Shown here in pieces: positions 26,071-33,119 of a stretch of 64,000 nucleotides of DNA. Position 1 is the first letter of the stretch; the number at the start of each line of letters is the position of its first letter. This DNA comes from Caulobacter sp. Root1455. GTDB lineage: Bacteria; Pseudomonadota; Alphaproteobacteria; Caulobacterales; Caulobacteraceae. The position numbers and the translations under genes are program-made. Where the stretch lies: positions 304-64,303 of the forward strand of contig NZ_LMFQ01000008.1 of assembly GCF_001426905.1 (NCBI RefSeq). Direction: 5' to 3'. Under the pieces are notes generated by a model. The model did not search any database. It was not told the DNA's origin and saw only the letters and a list, made by a program, of their open reading frames with translations.

Positions 26071-26457
26071 ATGCCCGACAACAGCCTGAACCCCGCTATC
26101 AAGGAAGCCAACAAGGCGACGTCGAACGCCGGCGCGGCCCTCGATCACGCCGAGCGCAGCTTTGGCGAGGCCGCCAGCGCCGCCCGCAGCAACCTCAGCG
26201 ACGCCGCCGCCTCGGCCAAGGCCAACCTGTCCGACGCCGCCAAGCGCATCGAGGCGTCCCTGACCCAGGGTCTCGAAACCCTGCGCGCCCAGACCCGCAC
26301 CTATACCGACACCGCCGGCCAATCGGTCGACGAGGCCAGCCGCTACGCCAGCGAGCGGATCCGCGAGCGGCCGATCACCGCCACCCTGGCCGGCCTTGGC
26401 GTCGGCGTTCTGTTGGGCCTGCTGCTGGCCGGAAACCGTAGCGGCCGCGACAAGTGA
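26071..26457 (+). CDS. DUF883 (ElaB/YqjD)-like membrane-anchored protein
   Basis: A 128-residue protein with a long Ala-rich amphipathic, probably coiled-coil N-terminal part (about 1-95) and a single C-terminal membrane segment in RERPITATLAGLGVGVLLGLLLAGNR. This is the layout of the ElaB/YqjD family, whose E. coli members are tail-anchored, stationary-phase proteins that bind ribosomes. The ATG at 26071 is the natural start; the frame before it lacks similarity. Its SigT promoter and the overlapping downstream membrane protein gene suggest a stress-induced envelope function. Confidence 0.8.
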   Translation: MPDNSLNPAIKEANKATSNAGAALDHAERSFGEAASAARSNLSDAAASAKANLSDAAKRIEASLTQGLETLRAQTRTYTDTAGQSVDEASRYASERIRERPITATLAGLGVGVLLGLLLAGNRSGRDK

Positions 26458-26849
26458 TCTTCGGCAAGACTCTGACGACCCTGGCAGCGGCCGCGGCGAT
26501 CGCCGCGGCCGCTGCTGTGAGCGTGGTCTCCGCCGCCTTCGCGCTGTTCGCGGTGCTGGCGCCCCATCTCGGCTCGGCGGGCTCGGCGGCGGTGGTCGCG
26601 GCGGTCGCCGCGGCGATCGTCGGGATCGCCGGCTTGACGGCCGCCCTCAAGGCCGAGGAAAAGGACCGGCCGGCCGCCGCGCCGGACGCCCTGGCCTTCG
26701 CCGAAAAGGCTATCGAGATGGTCAAGGAGCGTCCGATCCTGACCATCGGCGCCGGTCTGGCGGCGGGCTTCATCGCCTTCCGCAACCCGGCCCTGGCCGC
26801 GATCGTCGCCAAGGCCTTGCTGGATTCCCAGAAGCCGCCGCCACGCTAG
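26454..26849 (+). CDS. Small membrane protein, YqjE-like by context
   Basis: The 131-residue product has two closely spaced hydrophobic stretches near the N-terminus (about 5-35 and 43-64) and a third near the C-terminus (about 97-118), with ALAFAEKAIEMVKERP between. I do not recognise a firm family. Position after a YqjD-like gene recalls YqjE/holin-like partners. It begins with GTG overlapping the preceding stop by four bases, so it is translationally coupled and shares the SigT promoter at 25981. Confidence 0.7.
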   Translation: MIFGKTLTTLAAAAAIAAAAAVSVVSAAFALFAVLAPHLGSAGSAAVVAAVAAAIVGIAGLTAALKAEEKDRPAAAPDALAFAEKAIEMVKERPILTIGAGLAAGFIAFRNPALAAIVAKALLDSQKPPPR

Positions 26850-26947
26850 GCCGCGACGGCCGATAATCGACAAGACTAGCTTTTCCCGCCTCTGGTTTTC
26901 CGGGCCTCCCCGCCCATCTTCCGGGGGCGTTTTGCCCTGGAGCCATC

Positions 26948-27565
26948 ATGTTCAAACTCCCCGATCTCCCCTACGCCTATGAAGCCCTGGAGCCGACCCT
27001 CTCGGCCAACACGCTTCATTTCCACCATGACAAGCACCACGCGGCCTATGTGAACGCGCTGAACGGCCTGCTGCCGGAAGGCGACAAGCGTCCGCTGGAA
27101 GCGGTGATCCGCGAGGCCGGCCCCGGCAAGGTGTTCAACAACGCCGCCCAGGCCTGGAACCATGCGTTCTTCTGGGACTGCATGAGCCCCGACAAGGCCG
27201 GCCCGTCGGCCGAGCTGACCGCCGCCATCACCGAAGCGTTCGGCGACCTGGCCGGCCTGAAGGAAAAGTTCGTCGCCGAAGGCGTCGGCCACTTCGGTTC
27301 GGGCTGGGTCTGGCTGGCCGTGCAAGGCGGCAAGCTGGTGATCCTGTCGACCCACGACGCCGACGACACCCTGACCAAGGACGGGATCACCCCGCTGCTG
27401 GTCTGCGACGTCTGGGAGCACGCCTACTATCTGGACCACCAGAACAACCGGAAGGGCTTCCTGGAAGCCTGGTTCGACGTCCTGCCCAACTGGGCGTTCG
27501 CCGACGCCCAGTTCGCCGCGGCCAAGGGGCAGGGCGCGGCCTGGACCTATCCCGAGCCGGTCTGA
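26948..27565 (+). CDS. sodB: Superoxide dismutase, Fe/Mn family
   Basis: A 205-residue iron/manganese superoxide dismutase that turns superoxide into oxygen and hydrogen peroxide in the cytoplasm. Metal ligands are seen as His in HFHHDKHHAAYV, His in AWNHAFFW, and Asp and His in CDVWEHAYYLD. Length is normal, and there is no signal sequence. The lack of an exact SigT motif in the 98-bp upstream region contrasts with its neighbours. Which metal it uses cannot be read with certainty; the overall sequence looks like SodB. Confidence 0.95.
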   Translation: MFKLPDLPYAYEALEPTLSANTLHFHHDKHHAAYVNALNGLLPEGDKRPLEAVIREAGPGKVFNNAAQAWNHAFFWDCMSPDKAGPSAELTAAITEAFGDLAGLKEKFVAEGVGHFGSGWVWLAVQGGKLVILSTHDADDTLTKDGITPLLVCDVWEHAYYLDHQNNRKGFLEAWFDVLPNWAFADAQFAAAKGQGAAWTYPEPV

Positions 27566-27579
27566 CTGGACCTTCGGAT

Positions 27580-28431
27580 CTAGACCTGGAGCGGCGCGAC
27601 CTCGGTCGCGCCGCTTTCGTCTGGGCCCTTGGGCACGCAGCGGCGCGGAACGGACCAGGTCCGCCAGGTGACGAAGTGGGTGCGCTCGAAAGCCAGGGCG
27701 GTGATGCGGATGTCGACGTCGTCGATCTCGATCACGTTGAAGCTGGGCGGCACGCCGCGCTCGCGCACCGACAGCGTCCCTGAGCCCACCGCCTGGGTGC
27801 AGCCGTCGGCGAACGGGTAGGGGTGGACGAACGGCGCATGGATATGGCCGGTCAACACCAGGTCCACCCCGGCCTGGGAGAAGGCTTGGGCGGCCGCCGT
27901 GCCGCCATGCACCTTGGCGGTCATCGGGCCGCCGATCATCTCGATCAGGGGGTGATGGCAGACCACGATCTTCAAGGCGTCGGGCGCGGCCTGATCGAGG
28001 TCGGCGCAGACCTCGCGGACCTGCCGGCGCGACACCGCGCCCTTGGACCAGTTGAGCCGCAATTGGAAGGCGCGGGCCGAGTTCAGGGTGACGACCGTGG
28101 CGCGCGGGTCGTCCCAATCGCTGTTCATCCGCCGGCCGAACCGATCTTCATACCGCCGCCAGGGCGCCGCCAGACGGGTCAGGATCTCGCGCGGCCCCAC
28201 GAAAGGGGTGTCGTGATTGCCCGGGGTGACCAGGTGTGGCCGGGGCAGGCGGTCCAGCCAGGCCTGGACGGCGTCGAACTCGCTGACCTTGCCGTCCTTG
28301 GTCAGGTCGCCGGCGGCGATCACCAGGTCGGGCCGTTCGGCCTGGATGCGCTCGACGGCCGCCTCGACGGCGGCCTTGTGCTCGCCGCCGAAGTGGATGT
28401 CGGACACCTGGACCAGCTTCAGCGGCTTCAT
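27580..28431 (-). CDS. Calcineurin-like metallophosphoesterase
   Basis: The 283-residue protein holds the metallophosphoesterase motifs in order: QVSDIHFGG, AAGDLTKDG, TPGNHDTPF, VVCHHPLIE and TGHIHAPF. It resembles the CpdA/Icc group but the natural substrate is unknown. The ATG at 28431 overlaps the end of the lipid kinase gene by four bases, so the two form an operon, probably driven by the SigT promoter at 29335-29359. A strong hairpin inside its 3' coding end (27590-27616) probably also ends the convergent sodB message. Confidence 0.87.
   Translation of the reverse strand: MKPLKLVQVSDIHFGGEHKAAVEAAVERIQAERPDLVIAAGDLTKDGKVSEFDAVQAWLDRLPRPHLVTPGNHDTPFVGPREILTRLAAPWRRYEDRFGRRMNSDWDDPRATVVTLNSARAFQLRLNWSKGAVSRRQVREVCADLDQAAPDALKIVVCHHPLIEMIGGPMTAKVHGGTAAAQAFSQAGVDLVLTGHIHAPFVHPYPFADGCTQAVGSGTLSVRERGVPPSFNVIEIDDVDIRITALAFERTHFVTWRTWSVPRRCVPKGPDESGATEVAPLQV
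27590..27620. terminator. Hairpin likely ending sodB, inside the convergent CDS
   Basis: AGCGGCGCGACC and GGTCGCGCCGCT pair around a two-base loop and are followed by TTTCG on the plus strand. The hairpin is 25 bases past the sodB stop and lies within the last codons of the convergent phosphoesterase gene. Confidence 0.55.
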
Positions 28432-29291
28432 TTGGCGGGACCCGGGCCTGCGGGAACCAGGGCGCGGAAGGCCTTGGGACGGAAACGGATGCTGACGGTG
28501 TCGTCCAGCCGCACGGGCTCGCCGTCGAGGATGGCCGGGATCCGGCCGCCGGCCCAGACCTTGCCGATCCGGCAGCGGCCGACGATCACCGAGGGATCGT
28601 TGCGCCAGTTGCCGGTCACCGTGTTGACCCCCAGGCGAAAGATGTCGAGGGCGCTGGCCGGATCCAGCGCGGCGGCCTCCAGCGCCTGCTCGTCGGCGTC
28701 CAGATCGGCGGAAACCAGCGGGCACATCAGGCTGAGCGCCTCGGTCTTGCCCTTGGGGCGGCCGTCCAGCACGTAGCGCAGCCGGCTGGAGAACGCGCGG
28801 CGGATCGCGCGCCGGGCCCGCAGGATGGCCAGGTCCGCTCGCCCGGCCCGGGCCGCCTCGCGGGCCTCGGCCCACAGGGCGGGGCTGCCGAGAATGGCGG
28901 CGACGAAGAACAGTCGGCCGTTGATCTCGCCGCCGGAGATCATGCGCTCTCGGCCGTCCTTCAGACAGTTGGCCATGGCCTCGGGCCATGGAATGGGGCC
29001 GTAGAGCGCGTGGGGCAGCATGTTCATGGTGCCGCCCGGCAGGGGCGCGACCATCGGACCGTCCGGACCGGCCATCTCGGCGGCGGCGCGGGCGGTGCCG
29101 TCGCCGGCCACCACCAGTATGGCGTCGGGCTTGGAATCGATGGCGGCGCGCAGGCAGGCGGTCAGTTCGCCTTCGCTGGGCGCGTGGACCCGTCCCGTGA
29201 CGCCGTGCTCGGCCAGGATGGCCTCGGCTTGGGCCGGGGCGTCCTTGCCCACCGAACCGGAAGCGATGTTGGTGACGACTTCCACACGCAT
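28428..29291 (-). CDS. Diacylglycerol kinase family lipid kinase
   Basis: A 287-residue lipid kinase of the DagK/YegS-like family. The nucleotide-binding motif VVAGDGTARAAAE and the PLPGGTMNMLPHAL segment are clear, as are the later IPAILDGEPV residues. It should phosphorylate diacylglycerol or a related lipid at the inner membrane. The ATG at 29291 has GGAG six bases before it; a TTG at 29303 is less likely. It is divergent from a glycine-zipper lipoprotein gene, and both have SigT promoters whose -35 elements touch. Confidence 0.87.
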   Translation of the reverse strand: MRVEVVTNIASGSVGKDAPAQAEAILAEHGVTGRVHAPSEGELTACLRAAIDSKPDAILVVAGDGTARAAAEMAGPDGPMVAPLPGGTMNMLPHALYGPIPWPEAMANCLKDGRERMISGGEINGRLFFVAAILGSPALWAEAREAARAGRADLAILRARRAIRRAFSSRLRYVLDGRPKGKTEALSLMCPLVSADLDADEQALEAAALDPASALDIFRLGVNTVTGNWRNDPSVIVGRCRIGKVWAGGRIPAILDGEPVRLDDTVSIRFRPKAFRALVPAGPGPAK

Positions 29292-29334
29292 GCGAAACTC
29301 CAAAAAGCGCGGGGGCGCGGGAAAGCTCGAGAGA

Positions 29335-29359
29335 AACGGCGGCGCTTGGCGCGGGTTCC
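29335..29359 (-). promoter_or_regulatory. SigT (EcfG) promoter for the lipid kinase operon
   Basis: On the reverse strand GGAAC (29359-29355) and CGTT (29338-29335) are separated by 16 bases, an exact consensus match. The kinase start codon is about 44 bases downstream. Confidence 0.78.
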
Positions 29360-29360
29360 C

Positions 29361-29385
29361 GGAACCGTTGGCGGAGGCGGCCGTT
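29361..29385 (+). promoter_or_regulatory. SigT (EcfG) promoter for the glycine-zipper lipoprotein
   Basis: GGAAC (29361-29365), 16 bases, CGTT (29382-29385). Together with the divergent promoter the -35 elements form the palindrome GGTTCCCGGAACC at 29354-29366. The start codon is 36 bases beyond the -10 element. Confidence 0.8.
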
Positions 29386-29420
29386 TGCCTGCTTGGGACA
29401 AGCTCGAACGGAGAGCCACG

Positions 29421-29762
29421 ATGAACAAGACCTTGATCGCCCTCTTGGGCGTCGGCGTGCTGGCCAGTGCTTGCACCGCCACGGGAAACACGGAACGAAA
29501 CGCCGCGGGCGGCGCGGCCCTGGGCGCCTTGGCGGGCGCGGTGGTCGGCAACAATGTCGGCGGCGGCAGCGCCAGCACCGGCGCCCTCGTCGGCGCGGCC
29601 CTGGGCGGCACCGTCGGGGCCGTGAAGGGTTGCCGCGAGGATGGCGGTTGCGGCGCGACCACCGTTAATCGCCGTCAGTACTATGACGAGCGAGCCGGAC
29701 GGTATTACTACTATGACTCGCGCAGCGGTCGTTACTACTGGGAAGACGGCAGCCCCCGTTAA
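29421..29762 (+). CDS. Glycine-zipper lipoprotein
   Basis: A 113-residue protein with a lipoprotein signal (MNKTLIALLGVGVLASAC, Cys18) and a glycine-zipper region (GGAALGALAGAVVGNNVGGG and ALVGAALGGTVGAV, residues about 30-68). It ends in a Tyr/Arg-rich tail (ERAGRYYYYDSRSGRYYW). The layout is that of small outer-membrane 17-kDa-antigen or YMGG-like proteins that rigidify or span membranes. The ATG at 29421 is preceded by CGGAGAG. Its SigT promoter implies induction in general stress. A strong terminator follows. Confidence 0.85.
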   Translation: MNKTLIALLGVGVLASACTATGNTERNAAGGAALGALAGAVVGNNVGGGSASTGALVGAALGGTVGAVKGCREDGGCGATTVNRRQYYDERAGRYYYYDSRSGRYYWEDGSPR

Positions 29763-29785
29763 ATCGGGTCAAGCCTGAAATCTTC

Positions 29786-29814
29786 AAGGCGGCCGGCTGG
29801 TGTCGGCCGCCTTT
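29786..29814 (+). terminator. Intrinsic terminator after the glycine-zipper gene
   Basis: AAGGCGGCCG and CGGCCGCCTT pair around an eight-base loop, and T's follow. It ends the transcript about 25 bases after the stop codon. Confidence 0.8.
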
Positions 29815-29843
29815 GCGCGCCGTGACGTCAGAGAGGGCAAGCG

Positions 29844-30311
29844 ATGAAGAAAATCGGATTGGCGATCATCGGCGTGGCGGCCTTGGGCGGTCTGATGGCG
29901 GGGTGCGGCACGAGCAATCCCTGGCCGAAGTCCCGTTCCCAGATCGTGCAGACGACGCCCAGCTGCGAGGACTTCTCGGTCCAGATCTATTTCGAGAGCA
30001 AGTCGGCCAAGTTGACCAACGAGGCGCGCTCGGTGCTCAAGGGCGCCGACGCCGTGGCCACCGGCTGCAAGGTCGCGTCGGTGAGGGTGGTCGGCCTGGC
30101 CGACGCCGTCGGCTCGCCGGACGTCAGCCTGGCGCTGTCCAAGCAGCGGGCCGACGCCGTGACGCGCGCCCTGGCCAAGATGGGCTACAGCAACGTGCAG
30201 TTCGATGTCGGCGCGGTTGGAGACGCCGGCGCGTTGACCAGCGGAGGCGAAGCCCGTCCCCTGCGGCGACAGGCCGACATCCGGTTCGATCTGGATGGAA
30301 AGCTGCGCTAG
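29844..30311 (+). CDS. OmpA-like peptidoglycan-binding lipoprotein
   Basis: The 155-residue product has a lipoprotein signal with lipobox LMAGC (Cys21) and a C-terminal OmpA_C-like domain. IYFESKSAKLTNEARSVLKGA and VVGLADAVGSPDVSLALSKQRADAV are the recognisable parts, ending in QADIRFDL. Such domains bind meso-diaminopimelate of peptidoglycan and tie it to the outer membrane. An AGAGGGC ribosome site precedes the ATG. I see no SigT motif directly upstream, and a terminator separates it from the previous gene, so its promoter is unclear. Confidence 0.83.
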   Translation: MKKIGLAIIGVAALGGLMAGCGTSNPWPKSRSQIVQTTPSCEDFSVQIYFESKSAKLTNEARSVLKGADAVATGCKVASVRVVGLADAVGSPDVSLALSKQRADAVTRALAKMGYSNVQFDVGAVGDAGALTSGGEARPLRRQADIRFDLDGKLR

Positions 30312-30408
30312 GACCTGTCCTCTTCGACCGTCGAGAGCGTGACGGGCCCCGAGGCCGGCGTCGGCTCGCGGCTGTCACGCTGCAGTCGCGCGTTGGATCG
30401 CGCGCACT

Positions 30409-30435
30409 AAAAAAGGCGGATCCGATGGGTCCGCC
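30409..30435 (-). terminator. Intrinsic terminator of the sRNA
   Basis: GGCGGACCC and GGATCCGCC pair around a three-base loop, followed by six T's on the reverse strand (A's at 30409-30414 on the plus strand). No reverse-strand protein gene lies close upstream, so it must end a non-coding transcript. Confidence 0.85.
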
Positions 30436-30515
30436 TGAAAGCTTTGAAGAGGGGTGCGGAGGCAGCAGGCTGGCTTTCACCAGCCTCAAGTCGGGGGGGC
30501 GTCGCCGCCTCCGCA
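30409..30515 (-). ncRNA. gsrN: SigT-dependent stress sRNA, GsrN homologue (predicted)
   Basis: A predicted RNA of about 107 nt on the reverse strand. It starts roughly eight bases after an exact SigT promoter (30523-30547) and ends in an intrinsic terminator with a U6 tail. The predicted fold has an 8-bp stem (30514-30507 with 30463-30456). Inside are a C7 tract (30499-30493) and a small hairpin (30486-30467, arms AGGCTGG/CCAGCCT). A linker and the terminator hairpin follow. In Caulobacter, GsrN is a SigT-controlled sRNA of about this size that regulates katG and other mRNAs through an exposed loop near its 5' end. Position beside phyR-nepR-sigT supports the name. The exact 5' end is inferred, and the primary sequence was not aligned to GsrN. 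Confidence 0.72.
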
Positions 30516-30522
30516 ATCCGAA

Positions 30523-30547
30523 AACGTCGCACCCCCGAGGCGGTTCC
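30523..30547 (-). promoter_or_regulatory. SigT (EcfG) promoter for the sRNA
   Basis: Reverse-strand GGAAC (30547-30543), 16 bases, CGTT (30526-30523). The spacing and both elements match the consensus exactly. Confidence 0.8.
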
Positions 30548-30637
30548 CGCCACACGGCGCTTTTTTCGCTTTTCCCGCGATTTATTTTTCCGCCCGCCGC
30601 GCTCCCCGTTCCCAGCTCGCCCGGGCCCAGGGCGAAG

Positions 30638-30662
30638 GGAACGTCGCCGAGGACGAGACGTT
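30638..30662 (+). promoter_or_regulatory. SigT (EcfG) promoter for two small membrane protein genes
   Basis: GGAAC (30638-30642), 16 bases, CGTT (30659-30662). It is divergent from the sRNA promoter, with about 90 bp between the -35 elements. The first start codon is 44 bases beyond the -10 element. Together these explain the otherwise gene-free stretch 30312-30705. Confidence 0.78.
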
Positions 30663-30705
30663 GATTTCCTGAAGGCCGCGTGGCCTGGAACTGGGGAGCA
30701 ACGTC

Positions 30706-30915
30706 GTGATCCGCACCTATCAGGCCGAACATGGTGGACTGGCTTTCGAGCACGCGCCGACTCGTCGACAGAAGGTCGCCCGCAATCGCATGAGGGCCCT
30801 GGCGGTGATCGCCGCGGTGGCGGCTTCGGCGGGGGTTCTCCAGCACTTCAACGACAACCTCGCTCCAAGCGGTTCGGCGGCGCCGGACGCGGGAGCCTAT
30901 TTCGCCGCCCGCTAA
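30706..30915 (+). CDS. Small single-pass membrane protein, unknown
   Basis: A 69-residue protein with one membrane segment (RALAVIAAVAASAGVLQHF, about 30-48), a basic N-terminal side and a short Ala/Gly-rich tail. I do not recognise a family. It starts with GTG, with GGGGAG about seven bases before it. The SigT promoter at 30638 and the following small membrane protein gene 12 bp downstream indicate a two-gene stress operon acting at the inner membrane. Confidence 0.7.
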   Translation: MIRTYQAEHGGLAFEHAPTRRQKVARNRMRALAVIAAVAASAGVLQHFNDNLAPSGSAAPDAGAYFAAR

Positions 30916-30927
30916 GGAGGCCCTCCC

Positions 30928-31179
30928 ATGCCCACCGATCTCGAACATCACGGTCCCACGCTCAACGCCACCCGCGCCCGCCAGGGCCGTTGGGGCAAGC
31001 ATGTTTTCTGGGTGCTGATCCTCTCGACGGTGCTGGCCGCCGCCGCGCTGTTCGGCGCCTGGGGCCTGCGCTCCGGCGATCTGGCCGGGGTCGAGCACAC
31101 CAAGGGCGCGACCACCACACAGGAAGCCGAGCACTATTCGACCGAGCAGGCTCCGGTGAAGCAGACGCCCGCCGGCTGA
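30928..31179 (+). CDS. Small single-pass membrane protein, unknown
   Basis: The 83-residue product has a basic N-terminus, one membrane segment (HVFWVLILSTVLAAAALFGAWGL, about 25-47, given in two parts by hydrophobicity) and a Thr/Glu-rich polar tail. No family is recognised. AAGGAGG stands seven bases before the ATG, a very strong ribosome site. It shares the SigT promoter of the preceding gene and ends just before a strong bidirectional terminator. Confidence 0.72.
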   Translation: MPTDLEHHGPTLNATRARQGRWGKHVFWVLILSTVLAAAALFGAWGLRSGDLAGVEHTKGATTTQEAEHYSTEQAPVKQTPAG

Positions 31180-31210
31180 TCGCCTCCGGAACGCCTGGCG
31201 CGACGCCCAC

Positions 31211-31242
31211 GAAAAAGGCCCCGGTGAAAACCGGGGCCTTGA
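31211..31242. terminator. Bidirectional terminator between small membrane gene and phyR
   Basis: AAGGCCCCGGT and ACCGGGGCCTT pair perfectly around GAAA. On the reverse strand the hairpin is followed by TTTTT, so it terminates phyR well. On the plus strand the T tract is weaker. Confidence 0.82.
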
Positions 31243-31278
31243 TCGTTTCGGAGCCTGACTTTGGTTCCTGGCCTGGGA

Positions 31279-32079
31279 TCAGGCGGCCTTCTGTCTGCGG
31301 CGCGGATGGAAGAACAGCGCCTGGCCGATCGCCGCCTTCACCGTTTCGGGCTGGAAGGGCTTGGTGATCAGGAAGGTCGGCTCAGGGCGCTCGCCGGTCA
31401 GCAGGCGTTCGGGGAAGGCGGTGATGAAGATCACGGGCACGTCGAGGCGGGCCAGGATGTCCTTGACCGCGTCGATGCCCGACGAGCCGTCGGCCAACTG
31501 GATGTCGGCCAGCACCAGGCCGGGCGTGCGGCGGGCCACCGCGTCGACCGCTTCGCCGCGAGTGGCGGCGATGTCGATCACATCGTGCCCCAGTTCGCGC
31601 ACCAGGGCCTCGATATCGGCCGCGATCACCGGTTCGTCCTCGATGATCAGGACCTCGGTGGCCAGTTCAGCGTCGATCTCGCTCTGGGCCTCGGCGATCA
31701 GGCGTTCGACCTCGCCGAAGTCGCAGTCGAGAATCTGCGAGGCCTCGGTCGGGGTGAAGCCTTCCAGGGCGGTGAGCAGGAACGCCTGGCGCGAGCGCGG
31801 CGCGATCCGCATCAGGCGTTGCGAGGCGTCATCGGCCGCGTTGATCGAGTCGTCGCGACGCGCTTCGAGCTGCGCGCCCGAAGACAGCCAAATGGCGTGG
31901 AACACGCGATACAAGGCGACGCGCGGCGACAGATTGGCGTCCAGCGACCGCTCGCCGGCCGCCAGGGCCTCGAGCGCGACGCGGACATAGTGGTCGCCAG
32001 TGGTCTGGTCGCCAGTCAGGGCGCGGGCGTAGCGACGAACATAGGGCAAGTGCGGCGCCAGCCGAGCAAGAAGACTCAT
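31279..32079 (-). CDS. phyR: PhyR, anti-anti-sigma response regulator of general stress
   Basis: A 266-residue protein with an N-terminal sigma-like domain (about 1-130; LPYVRRYARALTGD, ILDCDFGEVERLIAEAQ) and a C-terminal receiver (from TEVLIIEDEP). Asp192 in LADIQL is the phosphorylation site and KPF carries the conserved Lys. When phosphorylated, the sigma-like part binds NepR and releases SigT. Length and residue numbering match Caulobacter PhyR. It is divergent from nepR-sigT-phyK and has its own SigT promoter, giving positive feedback. The strong terminator at 31211 ends it. Confidence 0.97.
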   Translation of the reverse strand: MSLLARLAPHLPYVRRYARALTGDQTTGDHYVRVALEALAAGERSLDANLSPRVALYRVFHAIWLSSGAQLEARRDDSINAADDASQRLMRIAPRSRQAFLLTALEGFTPTEASQILDCDFGEVERLIAEAQSEIDAELATEVLIIEDEPVIAADIEALVRELGHDVIDIAATRGEAVDAVARRTPGLVLADIQLADGSSGIDAVKDILARLDVPVIFITAFPERLLTGERPEPTFLITKPFQPETVKAAIGQALFFHPRRRQKAA

Positions 32080-32159
32080 GACCCCTCCCGTGTGAGTGTC
32101 TTCGAATACAAAAAAGCCTACGGTGCGGTGAAGCTGCGCCGTTCGGCTATCCGTACATA

Positions 32160-32184
32160 AACGCGACCCTCATGCGCCGGTTCC
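32160..32184 (-). promoter_or_regulatory. SigT (EcfG) promoter for phyR
   Basis: Reverse-strand GGAAC (32184-32180), 16 bases, CGTT (32163-32160). The phyR start codon is about 80 bases downstream. Autoregulation of phyR by SigT is known in related bacteria. Confidence 0.82.
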
Positions 32185-32236
32185 ATGGCAGGGTTCCGAA
32201 GGCAGAAGAATTTTGCCATCATATGCCCAAGCTTGT

Positions 32237-32261
32237 GGAACCCCATAGGGAATCCGACGTT
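32237..32261 (+). promoter_or_regulatory. SigT (EcfG) promoter for nepR-sigT-phyK
   Basis: GGAAC (32237-32241), 16 bases, CGTT (32258-32261), about 64 bases before the nepR start. It is arranged back to back with the phyR promoter. Confidence 0.85.
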
Positions 32262-32325
32262 GTCATCCGGCGTACTCTCATTCGGCCAAAGGGGGCGGGC
32301 GCCGCGTCTTGTCGGCGTCGAGGAC

Positions 32326-32511
32326 ATGATCGAACACGTACCCATGGAAGATCACCGTAAAGGGGCGGCCGCGCTCGATGAAGCACGGCTCCGTCAGCAG
32401 GCTATCGGCGTCAAGCTTCGTCAGATGTTCGACGAGGTCGTGAACGAGCCGGTCCCCGACGAGTTTCTAGACATCCTGCGCAAGGCCGAGACGCCTTCGG
32501 GAGAGCGTTGA
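32326..32511 (+). CDS. nepR: NepR anti-sigma factor
   Basis: The 61-residue product has the NepR core: two helices around QQAIGVKLRQMFDEVVNEPVPDEFLDIL (split motifs RQMFDEVV and VPDEF). It binds SigT and keeps it inactive until phosphorylated PhyR takes it away. The ATG at 32326 gives a protein of the expected size; a second ATG at 32344 is possible. The frame is open for 47 more codons upstream, but these overlap the promoter. The stop ends two bases before the preferred sigT ATG. Confidence 0.93.
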   Translation: MIEHVPMEDHRKGAAALDEARLRQQAIGVKLRQMFDEVVNEPVPDEFLDILRKAETPSGER

Positions 32512-32513
32512 GC

Positions 32514-33119
32514 ATGAGCGAAGCGCAAGTCGGCCGGTCACCGTTCGATCCGGCCCGTGACGGGACCTTCAAGAAAGAGCTCGTCACGCTCATCCCGCAT
32601 CTGCGGGCCTTCGCCAGAACCCTGACAGGCGATCCCACCGCGGCCGACGATCTGGCGCAGGACGCCATGATGAAGGCCTGGGACGCCCGCGCCAGCTTCC
32701 AGCTGGGCACCAACATGAAGGCCTGGACCTTCATGATCCTGCGCAACCAGTTCTATTCCGAAAAGCGCCGATCCTGGCGTCAGAGCCAGCTCGACCAGGA
32801 AGCGGCCGAACGCACCCTGGTGGCGGTCGACGATCCCGAGGCGCCGGTGGCCCTGGACGAGCTGCGGCTCAGCCTGGCCATGCTGCCGCCGGAACAGCGC
32901 GAAGCCCTGATCCTGGTCGGGGCCGGCGGCTTCGCCTACGAAGAGGCTGCCGAGATCTGCGGCTGCGCCGTGGGCACGGTGAAGAGCCGGGTCAGCCGGG
33001 CGCGGCGAGCCCTGCAGGCGATTCTCGAGGCCGGCGCCTATGACCGCGACGGCGGCGCCGCCGGCGACGCGATGTACGCCATCCTGGCCGACGCGGAGAG
33101 ACTGAGCACCCTGCGGTGA
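32514..33119 (+). CDS. sigT: SigT, EcfG-type general stress sigma factor
   Basis: A 201-residue ECF sigma factor. Region 2 is [26 protein letters not shown] (in two motifs), and region 4 is [44 protein letters not shown] (recognised by PPEQREAL and [12 protein letters not shown]). It directs RNA polymerase to GGAAC/CGTT promoters, eight of which lie in this window. The ATG at 32514 is chosen over a TTG at 32508. It overlaps the phyK start by four bases, so the three genes nepR-sigT-phyK are one operon. Confidence 0.97.
   Translation: MSEAQVGRSPFDPARDGTFKKELVTLIPHLRAFARTLTGDPTAADDLAQDAMMKAWDARASFQLGTNMKAWTFMILRNQFYSEKRRSWRQSQLDQEAAERTLVAVDDPEAPVALDELRLSLAMLPPEQREALILVGAGGFAYEEAAEICGCAVGTVKSRVSRARRALQAILEAGAYDRDGGAAGDAMYAILADAERLSTLR

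Noticed and set aside
30409..30515. 6S RNA or tmRNA as identity of the reverse-strand RNA
   Set aside because: Too short for 6S RNA, no tag-peptide frame or tRNA-like end for tmRNA, and a SigT promoter fits GsrN better.
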